From Rhodospirillaceae bacterium (lineage in GTDB: Bacteria > Pseudomonadota > Alphaproteobacteria > Rhodospirillales > UBA2165), in the NCBI GenBank assembly GCA_002723345.1, contig PBNV01000057.1:62001-126000 (forward strand): DNA of 64,000 nt, given 5' to 3'. The notes beneath the pieces are model-generated. The model did not search any database. It worked only from the letters and a program-made list of their open reading frames with translations, and was not told where the DNA came from. The position numbers and the translations under genes were made by a program. This document shows, piece after piece, positions 29,327-37,695 of this stretch. Position 1 is the first letter of the stretch. Every line of letters starts with the position of its first letter.

Positions 29327-30220
29327 ATGACGAAAACAGTGGGACTTATTGGACTGGGGCCGATGGGGGGTAATGTCGCCAGAAACCTTCTGAGTAAGCA
29401 GTTTGCCGTATGTGGCTTCGCTCTTAAGCCAGACCGCATGTCTGAATTGGTGAATAAGGGGCTGTCAGCCTTGGACAGTGTGGTCGAAGTCTCTTCGGCT
29501 GCAGACGTGGTGATCACCTCCCTGCCGAGTTTTCAGGCTGTCACCAGCGTGGTTCAGGAGCTCTGCCAAAACCCAAAGCGCGGACAGGTTCTCATCGAAT
29601 GCTCAACCTTGACGATTGAACAAAAAATCACCGCCCATAATCAACTCAAGAATGCAGGAATGGTCCTCCTGGATGCGCCTATCAGCGCGACACCATCGAT
29701 GTTGGCTGAAGGGATGGCCTCTATTCACGTTAGCGGGGACGAAGCGGCCTATGAGGAAAATGTTCAGGTCTTTGAGGGGTTTACGGCGAGTAATTTTTAT
29801 GTTGGTGAGGTCGGAAATGGGAGCCGGATGAAAATTTTGGCCAACTACCTTGTCCACGTACATACGTGCGCGGCGGCAGAAGTGATGGTTCTTGGTCAGA
29901 AAGCAGGCCTTGATCCGGCCTTGATTCACGACGTTTTATGCCAAAGCGCCGGCGCATCAAAAATGCCAGAAATTCGCGGCACCATGATGGCCAGGTCCGA
30001 TTATCGGGAAGGCGGTGGCACAATGTTCGAGGTTTATGAAAAAGATGCCGAGATTATCACCCAGTTTGGCGCCGAAGTGAAAGGACCAGTGGACTTATAT
30101 GTCTCCGCTCGCCAGCGCTTTAACATGACCATGGCCCAGGGGTTCGGTCACCTTGATACGTCGGCCATTTGTAAAGCCATCGAAGCAGCTTATGATATCG
30201 ACCGCGAGCTGGTGGGGTAG
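29327..30220 (+). CDS. NAD-binding beta-hydroxyacid dehydrogenase (3-hydroxyisobutyrate dehydrogenase family)
   Basis: The gene encodes 297 residues. The Rossmann motif GLIGLGPMGGNVARN is at the N-terminus, the substrate loop is DAPISATPSMLAEGMASI, and the catalytic-lysine helix is GNGSRMKILANYLVH. The family oxidises small beta-hydroxyacids such as 3-hydroxyisobutyrate or tartronate semialdehyde. The exact substrate is not clear. ATG 29327 follows AAAGGAAGG; the longer upstream frame is not supported. A 185-base gap separates it from the nitrile hydratase-like gene. Confidence 0.9.
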   Translation: MTKTVGLIGLGPMGGNVARNLLSKQFAVCGFALKPDRMSELVNKGLSALDSVVEVSSAADVVITSLPSFQAVTSVVQELCQNPKRGQVLIECSTLTIEQKITAHNQLKNAGMVLLDAPISATPSMLAEGMASIHVSGDEAAYEENVQVFEGFTASNFYVGEVGNGSRMKILANYLVHVHTCAAAEVMVLGQKAGLDPALIHDVLCQSAGASKMPEIRGTMMARSDYREGGGTMFEVYEKDAEIITQFGAEVKGPVDLYVSARQRFNMTMAQGFGHLDTSAICKAIEAAYDIDRELVG

Positions 30221-30229
30221 GTTGCCGAC

Positions 30230-30526
30230 TCAGTCCAAGAGGGTGTACAGCTGAGCCGAACGCTGAATATTGTCTCCCAGCTCACCGATCAGCTTCCAGT
30301 AAGCCAGGAAATGCGCGGTCTTTCGGTGGGCGTCCAGAGCGGCCTTATCTTCGTAAACCTCGTAAAAGACGAAACTGTGATCGTCCTCTTGGGAGACGAC
30401 GACATCGAATTGGTGGCAATTTTCTTCAAGGACGGATTGTCGGGCATTGGTCAGCATGGCGTCCTGTATTTTGTCGAGATACCCCTCGGCTACTTTGACA
30501 TGGACGAGATTAACTAGCCTGCTCAT
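30230..30526 (-). CDS. antibiotic biosynthesis monooxygenase (ABM) domain protein
   Basis: The gene encodes 98 residues that form one ferredoxin-like ABM domain. The pattern NLVHVKVAEGYLDKIQDAM, NCHQFDVVVSQEDDHSFVFYEVYEDKAALDAHRKTAHF is family-typical. Such small proteins act as cofactor-free oxygenases, heme-degrading enzymes or unknown dimers. It is convergent with the preceding dehydrogenase, nine bases away. Confidence 0.88.
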   Translation of the reverse strand: MSRLVNLVHVKVAEGYLDKIQDAMLTNARQSVLEENCHQFDVVVSQEDDHSFVFYEVYEDKAALDAHRKTAHFLAYWKLIGELGDNIQRSAQLYTLLD

Positions 30527-30811
30527 TTTTTCCCCATCTTTTTAACGGCGTGGTTATTGGATTTCCCTTATCTTTTAGAAAGTCGGGTCCAAGCAGTCAA
30601 AACCCCGGTTTCAGGGTATACAGCGCATCAGATACCTGAGGGCCTGGGTGTTACGACGGACAGCCTAAGATGCGTCTTGGTGGGTATCAGCCGCCTGCAT
30701 CGAAATTGTTCATCTGACAGAGCGCGAACGGGTGGTCTTTTGGGAAGCAGTGGCGCCCCTATTCGCCATCCAAAGGGGCGCGTTAGGAGAGGCGGTATTT
30801 GATCTTATTGG

Positions 30812-31516
30812 TTAAACGGGTTCGAGGATGTTGATTCGAATGTATTGCGGAAAATACCAGCCGTCCGCTCGGCGCTCGCCCAAATCTCTGAATTTTTGAC
30901 GAAGTGCTGCGTCGTTTTGATCAAAATAGGGTTTCCGTGCCGGGTTCACGCTCGTTGAATTTCTCCGGTAGGCCTCGAAGTCCTCAAAATGACTATCAGT
31001 CCGATACACTGTCTCATAGAGGTGCCCAAATCCTTGGGCGCCGGAGGACATTATAGCGTCATAGGCTTTTGCGCGAACCTCGGTCTCATCATTAAATGGC
31101 TTGCTGAGTTTAAATTGGGGACCCTGAGCCAAGGGTTCAGCGATATAGACACGGCCCGCCGATTTTAGCACCCTGCGTGCCTCGGCCAGGGCCCGATCCA
31201 GTTGATCCACGGGTACATGATGGAGGCTGTTGAAAAACACCACAATGTCAATTGTGTTAGTTTGCGATGGCAACTGTTCGGCGGTACCCTGTATGTAGGA
31301 TTCTCCACTCACCTGATCAGCGGCACGGGCACGAGCCAGCTGGTGGTCTCCTGGGTCTATGCCGATAACATTTGCGCCTAGTTGGGCCATTATGCGCGTA
31401 ATCCGGCCCGCACCACACCCAACATCTAAAACAGATTTCCTGTTTAAAGTCAGGTGGTTTACCAGAACGTCTGCATGGTCTCTCTCCGGTGCTTCTGACA
31501 CGTCAAAATCTGTCAT
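30812..31516 (-). CDS. class I SAM-dependent methyltransferase
   Basis: The gene encodes 234 residues. Motif I is VLDVGCGAGRITR, followed by IGIDPGD, the motif IV region IDIVVFFNSLHHVP, and RVYIAEPLAQG. This is the UbiE/Methyltransf_11 layout; the acceptor cannot be told. The 285 bases between this gene and the ABM gene hold no convincing coding sequence. Confidence 0.88.
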   Translation of the reverse strand: MTDFDVSEAPERDHADVLVNHLTLNRKSVLDVGCGAGRITRIMAQLGANVIGIDPGDHQLARARAADQVSGESYIQGTAEQLPSQTNTIDIVVFFNSLHHVPVDQLDRALAEARRVLKSAGRVYIAEPLAQGPQFKLSKPFNDETEVRAKAYDAIMSSGAQGFGHLYETVYRTDSHFEDFEAYRRNSTSVNPARKPYFDQNDAALRQKFRDLGERRADGWYFPQYIRINILEPV

Positions 31517-31604
31517 GTTTCTCCGGCTCCTTCTCTAGAGTATGCAAATTACATCCCTGCCTGCGCCTGATGATCCTTACTTTAAAGAGTTGTTTCACGA
31601 GGGG

Positions 31605-32507
31605 TTACCGGAAGGCGGTATATGGATTTTTGCGCCATCTATTCAACTGTTGCCGCCGTTTTTGAGCAAAACTAGGCTTCATGTTTTCTAGCTCAGACCG
31701 CTGCCTCTGGAGCATTCTTGCCCGCTGTAACGCCGCGGTATGTCCTATGAGGCTCGGCGATGTCCGGGCTTGTCGCCATGCCTGCAATTGGTCTCGAGCT
31801 TTGACATGTTTCTGTGCGCTTCGCTCGGCATCCAGACGGGCCCGAAACCGGGAGTTCAAAAGGACCGTCTGGGTGACCCTTGTTCCAGGGTCCGCGAAGG
31901 TTTGACTGTTGGATGGCTTGAGCGGCAATTGTTCGAGGGGTACACCGCTCACTTCGCGCCAAATACGGAGAACTTTTGTTCGGTAGTTGAGGTTTAGTTG
32001 TGGGTTTGCTGAATGATAATTGGCAGCCGCCTGAATCCAAGAGCCAGTAGATTTGTGCAAACCCAATAAAAAATTTTTCGCATATCCAACATTTGTGCCG
32101 GGATTAAACGCCTGATCCAAGCTGGCGAACGCATTGGGGTGGTATTGCAAATTTATCTGCATGCAGCCCACGTCAATGTTTGTCACTCCTCTGGATTGCA
32201 GCTTTTGAACCGCTTCAATGGCTTCTTGCTGGGTGGGGTAATATGTGCCCGAACCCCCGGATGTTACGGTCCAGGGCCAGGCAAACATTTCCTTCTTCTC
32301 TGCATCCCAGCGCCCCGTTTCGGCCAGGGCGATTGACGTCAGAAGATCATTCGGAATGGCCGATGCCCGTTCGTGGCTACGGGTTGCCGCGTGACAAGAA
32401 TAATTACTGAAATCAATGACTTGGTTTGCATAGGACGGAGTGATGTCCATGGATAAAAAGGAAGCCACAAAGAGCCCGACGGCCGTCAATTTTAAGCATG
32501 TTTTCAT
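31605..32507 (-). CDS. lytic transglycosylase (SLT domain), exported
   Basis: The gene encodes 300 residues: a signal peptide (CLKLTAVGLFVASFLSM), then an SLT-type catalytic domain with the general-acid glutamate in SIALAETGRWD, the GCMQINLQYHP motif and NYHSANPQLNLNYRTKVL. From about residue 190 the chain is very basic and arginine/glutamine-rich (RRQQLNRWRKN), suggesting peptidoglycan or nucleic-acid affinity. It cleaves murein with 1,6-anhydro product formation, a family property. Confidence 0.9.
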   Translation of the reverse strand: MKTCLKLTAVGLFVASFLSMDITPSYANQVIDFSNYSCHAATRSHERASAIPNDLLTSIALAETGRWDAEKKEMFAWPWTVTSGGSGTYYPTQQEAIEAVQKLQSRGVTNIDVGCMQINLQYHPNAFASLDQAFNPGTNVGYAKNFLLGLHKSTGSWIQAAANYHSANPQLNLNYRTKVLRIWREVSGVPLEQLPLKPSNSQTFADPGTRVTQTVLLNSRFRARLDAERSAQKHVKARDQLQAWRQARTSPSLIGHTAALQRARMLQRQRSELENMKPSFAQKRRQQLNRWRKNPYTAFR

Positions 32508-32583
32508 AATTTCAGCGCCCTATTGCCGATATTTCACAGAAATAAGCAATTTCCGCGCCATTTTTTGGTCTCGGTCTGTCGGG

Positions 32584-33498
32584 TCAAAAACTCTGCAGTT
32601 CATTCAGGCTGTGAAGTAAGGCCGATACCTTTCCTGCCAGGTCCGCGAAGCCCTCATGTTTCTGGATGGTTATTTCGTCCATGTAGAGTGCACGATTAAT
32701 TTCGATCTGAAGGGTGTGGACATTCTGCCGGGGACGTCCGTAATGGCGCGTGGTGTACCCGCCCGAATAAGGATTGTTTCGGCGAACCTGAAATCCCAGG
32801 CCGGTAAGGCGTTCATCAACGAAATTCATTAGTTCTGGCGCACAGGTGGTCCCATGATTGTTGCCGAGAACAATGTCGACACCTTTGCGGTCGGTGTCGT
32901 CTTCGATGGAGCCGCCGGTTGATGGCATGGAATGACAGTCTACTAAAATACATTTGCCAAACGCTTCTTTTGTCTCGCTGATGAGCCGCTGCAGCGCAGC
33001 GTGATAAGGTCTGTAGACACTCTCTATCCGCCCTTTAACCTCGGCGAACGAGAGTTTATGACGATAAATTTCCTCTCCATTTGTGACAACGCGGGCAATA
33101 GTTCCCAATCCTGCGGAGACCCGCACACTGTTCGTGGTTACGTAGCCTGGCAGGGGCTCGTCGAACATGCCAGGGTCGAGTTCATACGCTTCTCGGTTGG
33201 GGTCTACATAAGCACGGGGATAACGCGCCGCCAGGAGCGGCGCACCAACATCGGGGACGCAAGCGAATAGCTCATCGACGAAACTGTCTTCTGACCGGCG
33301 CAACCTTACGGGGTCGAGCTGGGACGCATTAACAAAATCGTCAGGGTAATCTCGTCCGCTGTGAGGCGATGCGAATACAAATGGTATGGTTTTACGATCC
33401 GGATGGTAAATTTTTATCGGTTTGCTTATCGGGGCGTGGTGGTCTTTTGGTGATCCGGCTCCTGCCGTTTTTGTGCGTATGTTTACAAACTGGTCCAA
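32584..33498 (-). CDS. N-formylglutamate amidohydrolase family protein
   Basis: The gene encodes 304 residues with FASPHSGRDYP, YPRAYVDPNREAYELDPGMF and VDCHSMPS, typical of the family that hydrolyses N-formyl-glutamate or similar N-formyl amino acids. It resembles the HutG2-like branch rather than the second copy at 52.8 kb, with which it shares only the general fold. The first 40 residues before IPFVFASPHSG are poorly conserved, so a later start is possible. No histidine-utilisation genes are adjacent. Confidence 0.88.
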   Translation of the reverse strand: MDQFVNIRTKTAGAGSPKDHHAPISKPIKIYHPDRKTIPFVFASPHSGRDYPDDFVNASQLDPVRLRRSEDSFVDELFACVPDVGAPLLAARYPRAYVDPNREAYELDPGMFDEPLPGYVTTNSVRVSAGLGTIARVVTNGEEIYRHKLSFAEVKGRIESVYRPYHAALQRLISETKEAFGKCILVDCHSMPSTGGSIEDDTDRKGVDIVLGNNHGTTCAPELMNFVDERLTGLGFQVRRNNPYSGGYTTRHYGRPRQNVHTLQIEINRALYMDEITIQKHEGFADLAGKVSALLHSLNELQSF

Positions 33499-33725
33499 GG
33501 CCGGCTCACTATTTTAGGTATTGGTCACGCCTAAGTTATATCGCTACGTCGTCTTTCAATCCTCACATTACATCCGCAAGCGGAACAGGTAAATGAGGTA
33601 GAAACGTTACAGATTTATTTGTACTACAACGGCCCTTGCACAATTGCAAAAATACAATATATATCGGCCTCCTGCGCTGGCGACCCTTAAAAGGTTGCCG
33701 CCTTTTGTGACAGGTAAATGGTGAC

Positions 33726-33800
33726 GGGCGCGTAGCTCAGTGGGAGAGCACTGTGTTGACATCGCAGGGGTCGCTGGTTCAATCCCAGCCGTGCCCACCA
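33726..33800 (+). tRNA. tRNA-Val (GAC)
   Basis: This is a complete cloverleaf of 75 bases. The acceptor stem GGGCGCG pairs with CGTGCCC through one G-U. The D-arm contains AGCTCAGTGGGAGAGC, the anticodon loop is TTGACAT with anticodon GAC, and the T-arm GCTGG-TTCAATC-CCAGC is followed by an encoded CCA. Its 3' part serves as the integration site of the element that follows. Confidence 0.96.
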
Positions 33801-33802
33801 TT
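33738..33802 (+). repeat. left attachment repeat (within tRNA-Val)
   Basis: This 65-base segment, from CAGTGGGAGAG in the D-arm to two bases beyond CCA, is repeated without a mismatch at 37052-37116. It is the expected product of tyrosine-integrase insertion into a tRNA gene, here leaving the intact tRNA on the integrase side. Confidence 0.9.
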
Positions 33803-33879
33803 ACTTTCAAAGACTTAGCAGAAAGTCTGACTCCAGTTGAATCAACTTTGTCACAATCGTGTCACAGTGAGGTTCAGCT

Positions 33880-34860
33880 ATGGCGACCTTTAGGAAAAGA
33901 AAAAACGGCTGGAACGTTCAGATCAGACGTTCTGGCTCCCCAAGCTTGTCTAAAACCTTCTCGCTAAAATCAGATGCCCAAATCTGGGCAAGGGAAATTG
34001 AACTGAAGTTGGAACGGGGTGATATCCCTCTCTCGTCTAAATCAAGTTCACAGAATCTAGGAGACATCCTTTCCCGCTATCAGACAGACGTTACCTCCAA
34101 AAAAAGAGGAGCAGAACCTGAGAGCTTCAGGATAGGTAAAATACTCAGACATCCCATTTGTTCCATCAACCTCTCTAAACTGACGTCCAAAGACATGGCT
34201 GAATACAGAGATGGGAGGCTAGAAGAAGTCTGCCCTGCATCCGTTGTCATGGAGTTGATGCTGGTCTCTCATGCCATAGATATCGCAAGGAAAGAGTGGG
34301 GTATCTGCATCCCTAAGAATGTTATGAAAAACATCAATAAACCAACTATTGGGAGAGGCAGAGACAGACGACTTGAGTGCGGGGAGGAGACCCAACTATT
34401 GCTGTCCTGTTCCCAGAGCGAAAATCACTGGTTATTGCCCCTCGTGATCATAGCGGTTGAGACAGGTATGCGGCGGGGAGAGCTATTGGGGCTCACGTGG
34501 AATGATATTTATTTTAACAATATGATTGCCCGTCTTGGAATGACCAAGAACGGAACGCCCAGAGATGTTCCTCTAAGTCCAAAGGCCATAAAGACATTAA
34601 AATCGTTACCTCATGAGATCACGGGCCAGGTGTTTCCATTAACACCAATAGCACTGAGAGGTTTGTGGCGGAGGGCATGTAAGCGAGCAGGAATAGAAGA
34701 CCTACGCTTTCATGATCTCCGACATGAGGCCACCAGCAGGTTCTTTGAGAGAGGTCTGAATGTCATGGAAGTAGCAGCCATTACAGGACATAAAGACTTA
34801 CGCATGCTACAACGCTATACTCATTTAAGAGCAGAGGATTTAGCTAAAAAGCTAGGATAA
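33880..34860 (+). CDS. int: tyrosine recombinase / integrase
   Basis: The gene encodes 326 residues. The N-terminal arm-binding segment (MATFRKRKNGWNVQIRRSG) is of the type seen in many tRNA-targeting phage and island integrases. The catalytic residues are all present: Arg in TGMRRGELLGL, Lys in MTKNGTPRDVPL, HxxR in HDLRHEA, His in GHKDLRM and Tyr in QRYTHL. It starts 80 bases after the tRNA and presumably recombines the 65-base repeats. The next gene follows after four bases. Confidence 0.95.
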   Translation: MATFRKRKNGWNVQIRRSGSPSLSKTFSLKSDAQIWAREIELKLERGDIPLSSKSSSQNLGDILSRYQTDVTSKKRGAEPESFRIGKILRHPICSINLSKLTSKDMAEYRDGRLEEVCPASVVMELMLVSHAIDIARKEWGICIPKNVMKNINKPTIGRGRDRRLECGEETQLLLSCSQSENHWLLPLVIIAVETGMRRGELLGLTWNDIYFNNMIARLGMTKNGTPRDVPLSPKAIKTLKSLPHEITGQVFPLTPIALRGLWRRACKRAGIEDLRFHDLRHEATSRFFERGLNVMEVAAITGHKDLRMLQRYTHLRAEDLAKKLG

Positions 34861-34864
34861 CAAA

Positions 34865-35878
34865 ATGAACCGCAGAATTTTCGTCGCGTTTATTATATGC
34901 CTATTATTCAGTGCAAACGGCGGCCTACTTCACGCTAATGATCGAGTGGGTGCCGCTTGGAAGTCTGAGAATGTTTCACTACCAGAAGGTAAAATTGCCT
35001 ACATCGATCCAAAAGAGGGGGCCATTTACGAAGTCAACCTAGACGGCCTTGTCACCTGGAAATATCAAATACCTAGTAAAATTCAGGATAAGGGGTATAT
35101 GCGGAAAGGAGCCGACATAGAGTGGCTGGATGAACAAGATCATTTTTTATTCGTGGTCCCTGGGGGCGGGATTTATGAGGTTAATCGAAAAAAAGAAATA
35201 GTGTGGTCCTACGAGACTGACTTTGTCTCCCATGATGCAGACAGACTCCCCAACGGCAATACCATCTTCGTAAACGCATGGGACAAAGAAGGAGACAATC
35301 AGGTCGTCGAGATAGCGCCTGATGGCAAAAAAGTATTTGAATGGAAGATTGCTGATAGCGGAGTGTCCTGTGACGAGAAATTTACTGTTTGTAATCGACG
35401 TGACGAGAGAGGCAGGTATGAATATACCCACGTAAATGGCATTCAAAAGTTCGAAGACGGGAGCTTCCTGGTAAGCCTTAGAAATCTTAATACGGTAGTA
35501 GTAATCGCAAAGGATCTAAAAGTTATTGGACGTCACCAACGGATTCGACTGGTGCATGACCCCCGATTAGAGGGTGAAAAGCTCGTTGCCATATCGAGAG
35601 GGCGTGCCTTGTTGGTTAGAAATCCTAAGCCGAACACAACGAAAGGGGATGGCTCACATTATTTTAAGTATAAAAAAAAGGGTTATTCATTCCTTAGAAC
35701 AAATGAGCTTATCTCAGATGGCAAAATACTGCTTACAGACTCGACCCATCTTCTAATTTTTGATCCAAGTTTGAAGGAATTAATTTGGAAAATGAAATTA
35801 AATGGCTTTGGTCATCAAAAGGAAAATAAGGATATGCCTTTTTTGTACAAAGCGGCATGGATTGGAGCAAAAAAATAA
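34865..35878 (+). CDS. secreted arylsulfotransferase-like beta-propeller protein
   Basis: The gene encodes 337 residues with a signal peptide (RIFVAFIICLLFSANGG). The body has repeated blades with patterns such as GAIYEVNLDGLVTWKYQIP, IYEVNRKKEIVWSYET, SHDADRLPNGNTIFVNAW and HVNGIQKFEDGSFLVSLRN. These last two resemble the conserved histidine-bearing motifs of the arylsulfotransferase (ASST) family. It could also be a non-catalytic propeller. Its start lies four bases after the integrase stop, so it is cargo expressed with the integrase. Confidence 0.65.
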   Translation: MNRRIFVAFIICLLFSANGGLLHANDRVGAAWKSENVSLPEGKIAYIDPKEGAIYEVNLDGLVTWKYQIPSKIQDKGYMRKGADIEWLDEQDHFLFVVPGGGIYEVNRKKEIVWSYETDFVSHDADRLPNGNTIFVNAWDKEGDNQVVEIAPDGKKVFEWKIADSGVSCDEKFTVCNRRDERGRYEYTHVNGIQKFEDGSFLVSLRNLNTVVVIAKDLKVIGRHQRIRLVHDPRLEGEKLVAISRGRALLVRNPKPNTTKGDGSHYFKYKKKGYSFLRTNELISDGKILLTDSTHLLIFDPSLKELIWKMKLNGFGHQKENKDMPFLYKAAWIGAKK

Positions 35879-35914
35879 CCAAACGACTGAGGCATACTCA
35901 GAAATAAATCAATG

Positions 35915-35990
35915 ATCAAAACCAATAGACCTGTGTGCCTATGGCAAAGCCTCAACCATCATGGAACACGAATACATTGCGATAGGCAAT
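35915..35990. repeat. dispersed imperfect repeat, copy 1
   Basis: It begins ATCAAAACCAATAGACCTG and continues with blocks CAAAGCCTCA, ATGGAACACGA and TAGGCAAT. It matches 38628-38703 with scattered differences. Copy 1 lies in the convergent gap between the propeller and polymerase-like genes. Confidence 0.75.
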
Positions 35991-36022
35991 ACGTAGGCTG
36001 TTACTCCTAGAACGTGATCCAC

Positions 36023-37024
36023 CTACTCCCTCTCAAGCCACTCTCTGAATGCAGACAACCTTCGCTTATAGGCTGGTGTTGCTGTCAGTTCTTTTTCTCT
36101 GAGAGCCAGTATCTCCTGATGTAGCACTCCTCCCTCTGGTTCCTCTGGGTCAAACTCCTCATCTAGGTACCCCAGTTGCTTAACCCTCGTGTAGGCCAGG
36201 TCTGTCTCTAAACTCGCAAGACCAGTACCTCCCAGATGCTTACCTTCTAATCCAATGGCTTTGTATTCCTTCATCATCGCAGCCAGCAGGTCTCTGTTAT
36301 AATCTTCAGGTACAAGATAACTGTCATGGACTGTAAGGATAGGAACACCAGATTGGGTGAAGGTCTTGATAAGCTGTTCTGTAATTCGCCCATCTACATT
36401 CTGTAGTTCTATGCCAGCACCTGTGCAGAAGAACTCTCCTATCTCAGCATGCTTGGCTTTGAGTTTATCCAAGATGGAACCCAGAAGTTCGTTAGATAAG
36501 ACCAGTCCTGCTGGTCTGTTCAGGTCGTCTGGTGTGTCAGTATGTTGCATAGCCATGAATGTCTTGGCTTGTGTGGTGGCATTCACAGCTATGAGCATGA
36601 GGGTTTTAATAAGCCACCTGCGATAGGCAGGATCATTTATTTCAGGAACATGGATGTCATAAGGATCCGCCCTTGATCCATATTTCTCATAATAGTTGAT
36701 GTTCTTACGGGCATAGAGAAGTTGGATATGCCAACCAGAGAAATCTATTTCTATGACCCGTTCACCATTCAAACGAATATGCTTGCGGTGGTCCTTGCCC
36801 ACTTGCTGCCAGAACCCCCCATAGAAACGACCACCCCTCTCAAAGGTCTCATTGAAGACCCTACGGACAAACTTGTTGTGTTGGTTAATCTGTATCCTTG
36901 CGGGGGTCTTCTGGTCTTTTCCCTGCTTACGCACAATCTCAGGCTTCTTGAGGTTGGCGATATCAATATGGGTTTTATGCAGGAGGTTGTTGATTCGATT
37001 AAGTGAATCAGACGACTGCGACAA
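36023..37024 (-). CDS. minimal single-subunit polymerase-like (family A palm) protein
   Basis: This 333-residue protein has what appear to be the three active-site motifs of the family A DNA polymerase/T7 RNA polymerase palm and fingers. Motif A is EIDFSGWHIQLLYA with D94. Motif B is RWLIK with R136-x3-K140, and N148 at the position where polymerases carry Tyr. Motif C is LTVHDSYLVP with H233-D234; HDS resembles T7 RNA polymerase. There is no exonuclease domain and no promoter-recognition domain. The frame opens with TTG after an in-frame stop, has no ribosome binding site and lies 27 bases from the right repeat, so it may have lost its 5' end. A pure replication, primer or RNA-synthesis role is unproven. 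Confidence 0.65.
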   Translation of the reverse strand: MSQSSDSLNRINNLLHKTHIDIANLKKPEIVRKQGKDQKTPARIQINQHNKFVRRVFNETFERGGRFYGGFWQQVGKDHRKHIRLNGERVIEIDFSGWHIQLLYARKNINYYEKYGSRADPYDIHVPEINDPAYRRWLIKTLMLIAVNATTQAKTFMAMQHTDTPDDLNRPAGLVLSNELLGSILDKLKAKHAEIGEFFCTGAGIELQNVDGRITEQLIKTFTQSGVPILTVHDSYLVPEDYNRDLLAAMMKEYKAIGLEGKHLGGTGLASLETDLAYTRVKQLGYLDEEFDPEEPEGGVLHQEILALREKELTATPAYKRRLSAFREWLERE

Positions 37025-37051
37025 TTTGAAAAGTTAATGCGGAAAGCGAGC

Positions 37052-37116
37052 CAGTGGGAGAGCACTGTGTTGACATCGCAGGGGTCGCTGGTTCAATCCC
37101 AGCCGTGCCCACCATT
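37052..37116 (+). repeat. right attachment repeat (partial tRNA-Val copy)
   Basis: This is a perfect copy of 33738-33802. The 5' acceptor and D-stem sequence before it (AAAGCGAGC) does not complete a tRNA, so this copy is not a functional gene. Confidence 0.9.
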
Positions 37117-37217
37117 TTCTGCCTTTGATATCAGATAGATATTAAAGGCAACTTTTCCTCAAAACAGCTTCGCTGTAGTTTGATCATTAGTTGGCAGCGA
37201 GGAGAGCTGAGAGGGAG

Positions 37218-37418
37218 CTATTCATTACCATCGCTGATCGTGAAAAAACTTATTTCACCATCATATACGTCGTAAGATAATTTTAGGGGATTACAACAAA
37301 CGACGCAGTCATAGACCTCTGTATTGTGACCCGTAAAATCTTCGCCGATTTCAATATCGACATCGAATTGCTGGAAACAGAAGTGGCACGTGATAGTTTG
37401 TTCTTGAGTACCTGTCAC
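37218..37418 (-). CDS. CPXCG-type cysteine-rich zinc protein
   Basis: The gene encodes 66 residues with paired cysteines (TCHFCFQQFDVDIE, then VYDCVVCCNPLKLSYDV) and an acidic C-terminus. The layout matches the small CPXCG cysteine-rich family, although here the first pair reads CHFC. It probably binds one zinc; the function is unknown. It lies 100 bases outside the right attachment repeat. Confidence 0.75.
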   Translation of the reverse strand: MTGTQEQTITCHFCFQQFDVDIEIGEDFTGHNTEVYDCVVCCNPLKLSYDVYDGEISFFTISDGNE

Positions 37419-37447
37419 AATTCATTATCCATTCTCGCCTCAGAGGG

Positions 37448-37621
37448 CTATAAGCCACGGAACCTCACTTGTTCTCCTATTGGTTTCCACCGAAGCTGTT
37501 TGTCGCGTGCTTTACCGCATTCTTCGCATTTAATTCCTTGCTCTAAATAGCCTACGTCTGGTTTGCCCTCTGCTTACTAATCGACGGGGATTATCTCATC
37601 CCACCTTTTACACGATGAACA
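37448..37621 (-). pseudogene. decayed zinc-ribbon protein with two in-frame stops
   Basis: Read on the minus strand, one frame encodes CSSCKRWDEIIPVD, then TAG TAA, then AEGKPDVGYLEQG and KCEECGKARDKQLRW before its final stop. Two CxxC pairs about 35 residues apart suggest a small zinc ribbon. The adjacent stops (37574-37579) make it a remnant, unless the segment is only accidental. Confidence 0.35.
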
Positions 37622-37695
37622 ATACTACCCGAGCGACATTCCATCATCGACCCTGTCACTAATCGTGTTTATTGTAATTCCCGCAGACCTGTTGA

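Larger units (their letters stand above)
33738..37116. mobile_element. small integrated element in tRNA-Val
   Basis: An intact tRNA-Val, a tyrosine integrase reading away from it, two cargo genes and a 65-base direct repeat of the tRNA 3' part delimit about 3.3 kb. Codon use is AT-rich with many AGA/AGG arginines, unlike the flanking core genes. There is no capsid, conjugation or obvious replication-initiation gene, so it would be a satellite-like element or a deletion remnant of a larger island. Accessory DNA continues to about 43 kb beyond the right repeat. Confidence 0.85.

Noticed and set aside
30557-30802. 81-codon frame between the ABM and methyltransferase genes
   Set aside because: No ribosome binding site and no recognisable protein pattern; likely non-coding.
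33607-33810. Minus-strand frame of 67 codons across tRNA-Val
   Set aside because: The translated AGIEPATPAMSTQCSPTELRAR stretch is the familiar artefact of reading a tRNA gene backwards; the tRNA explains it.
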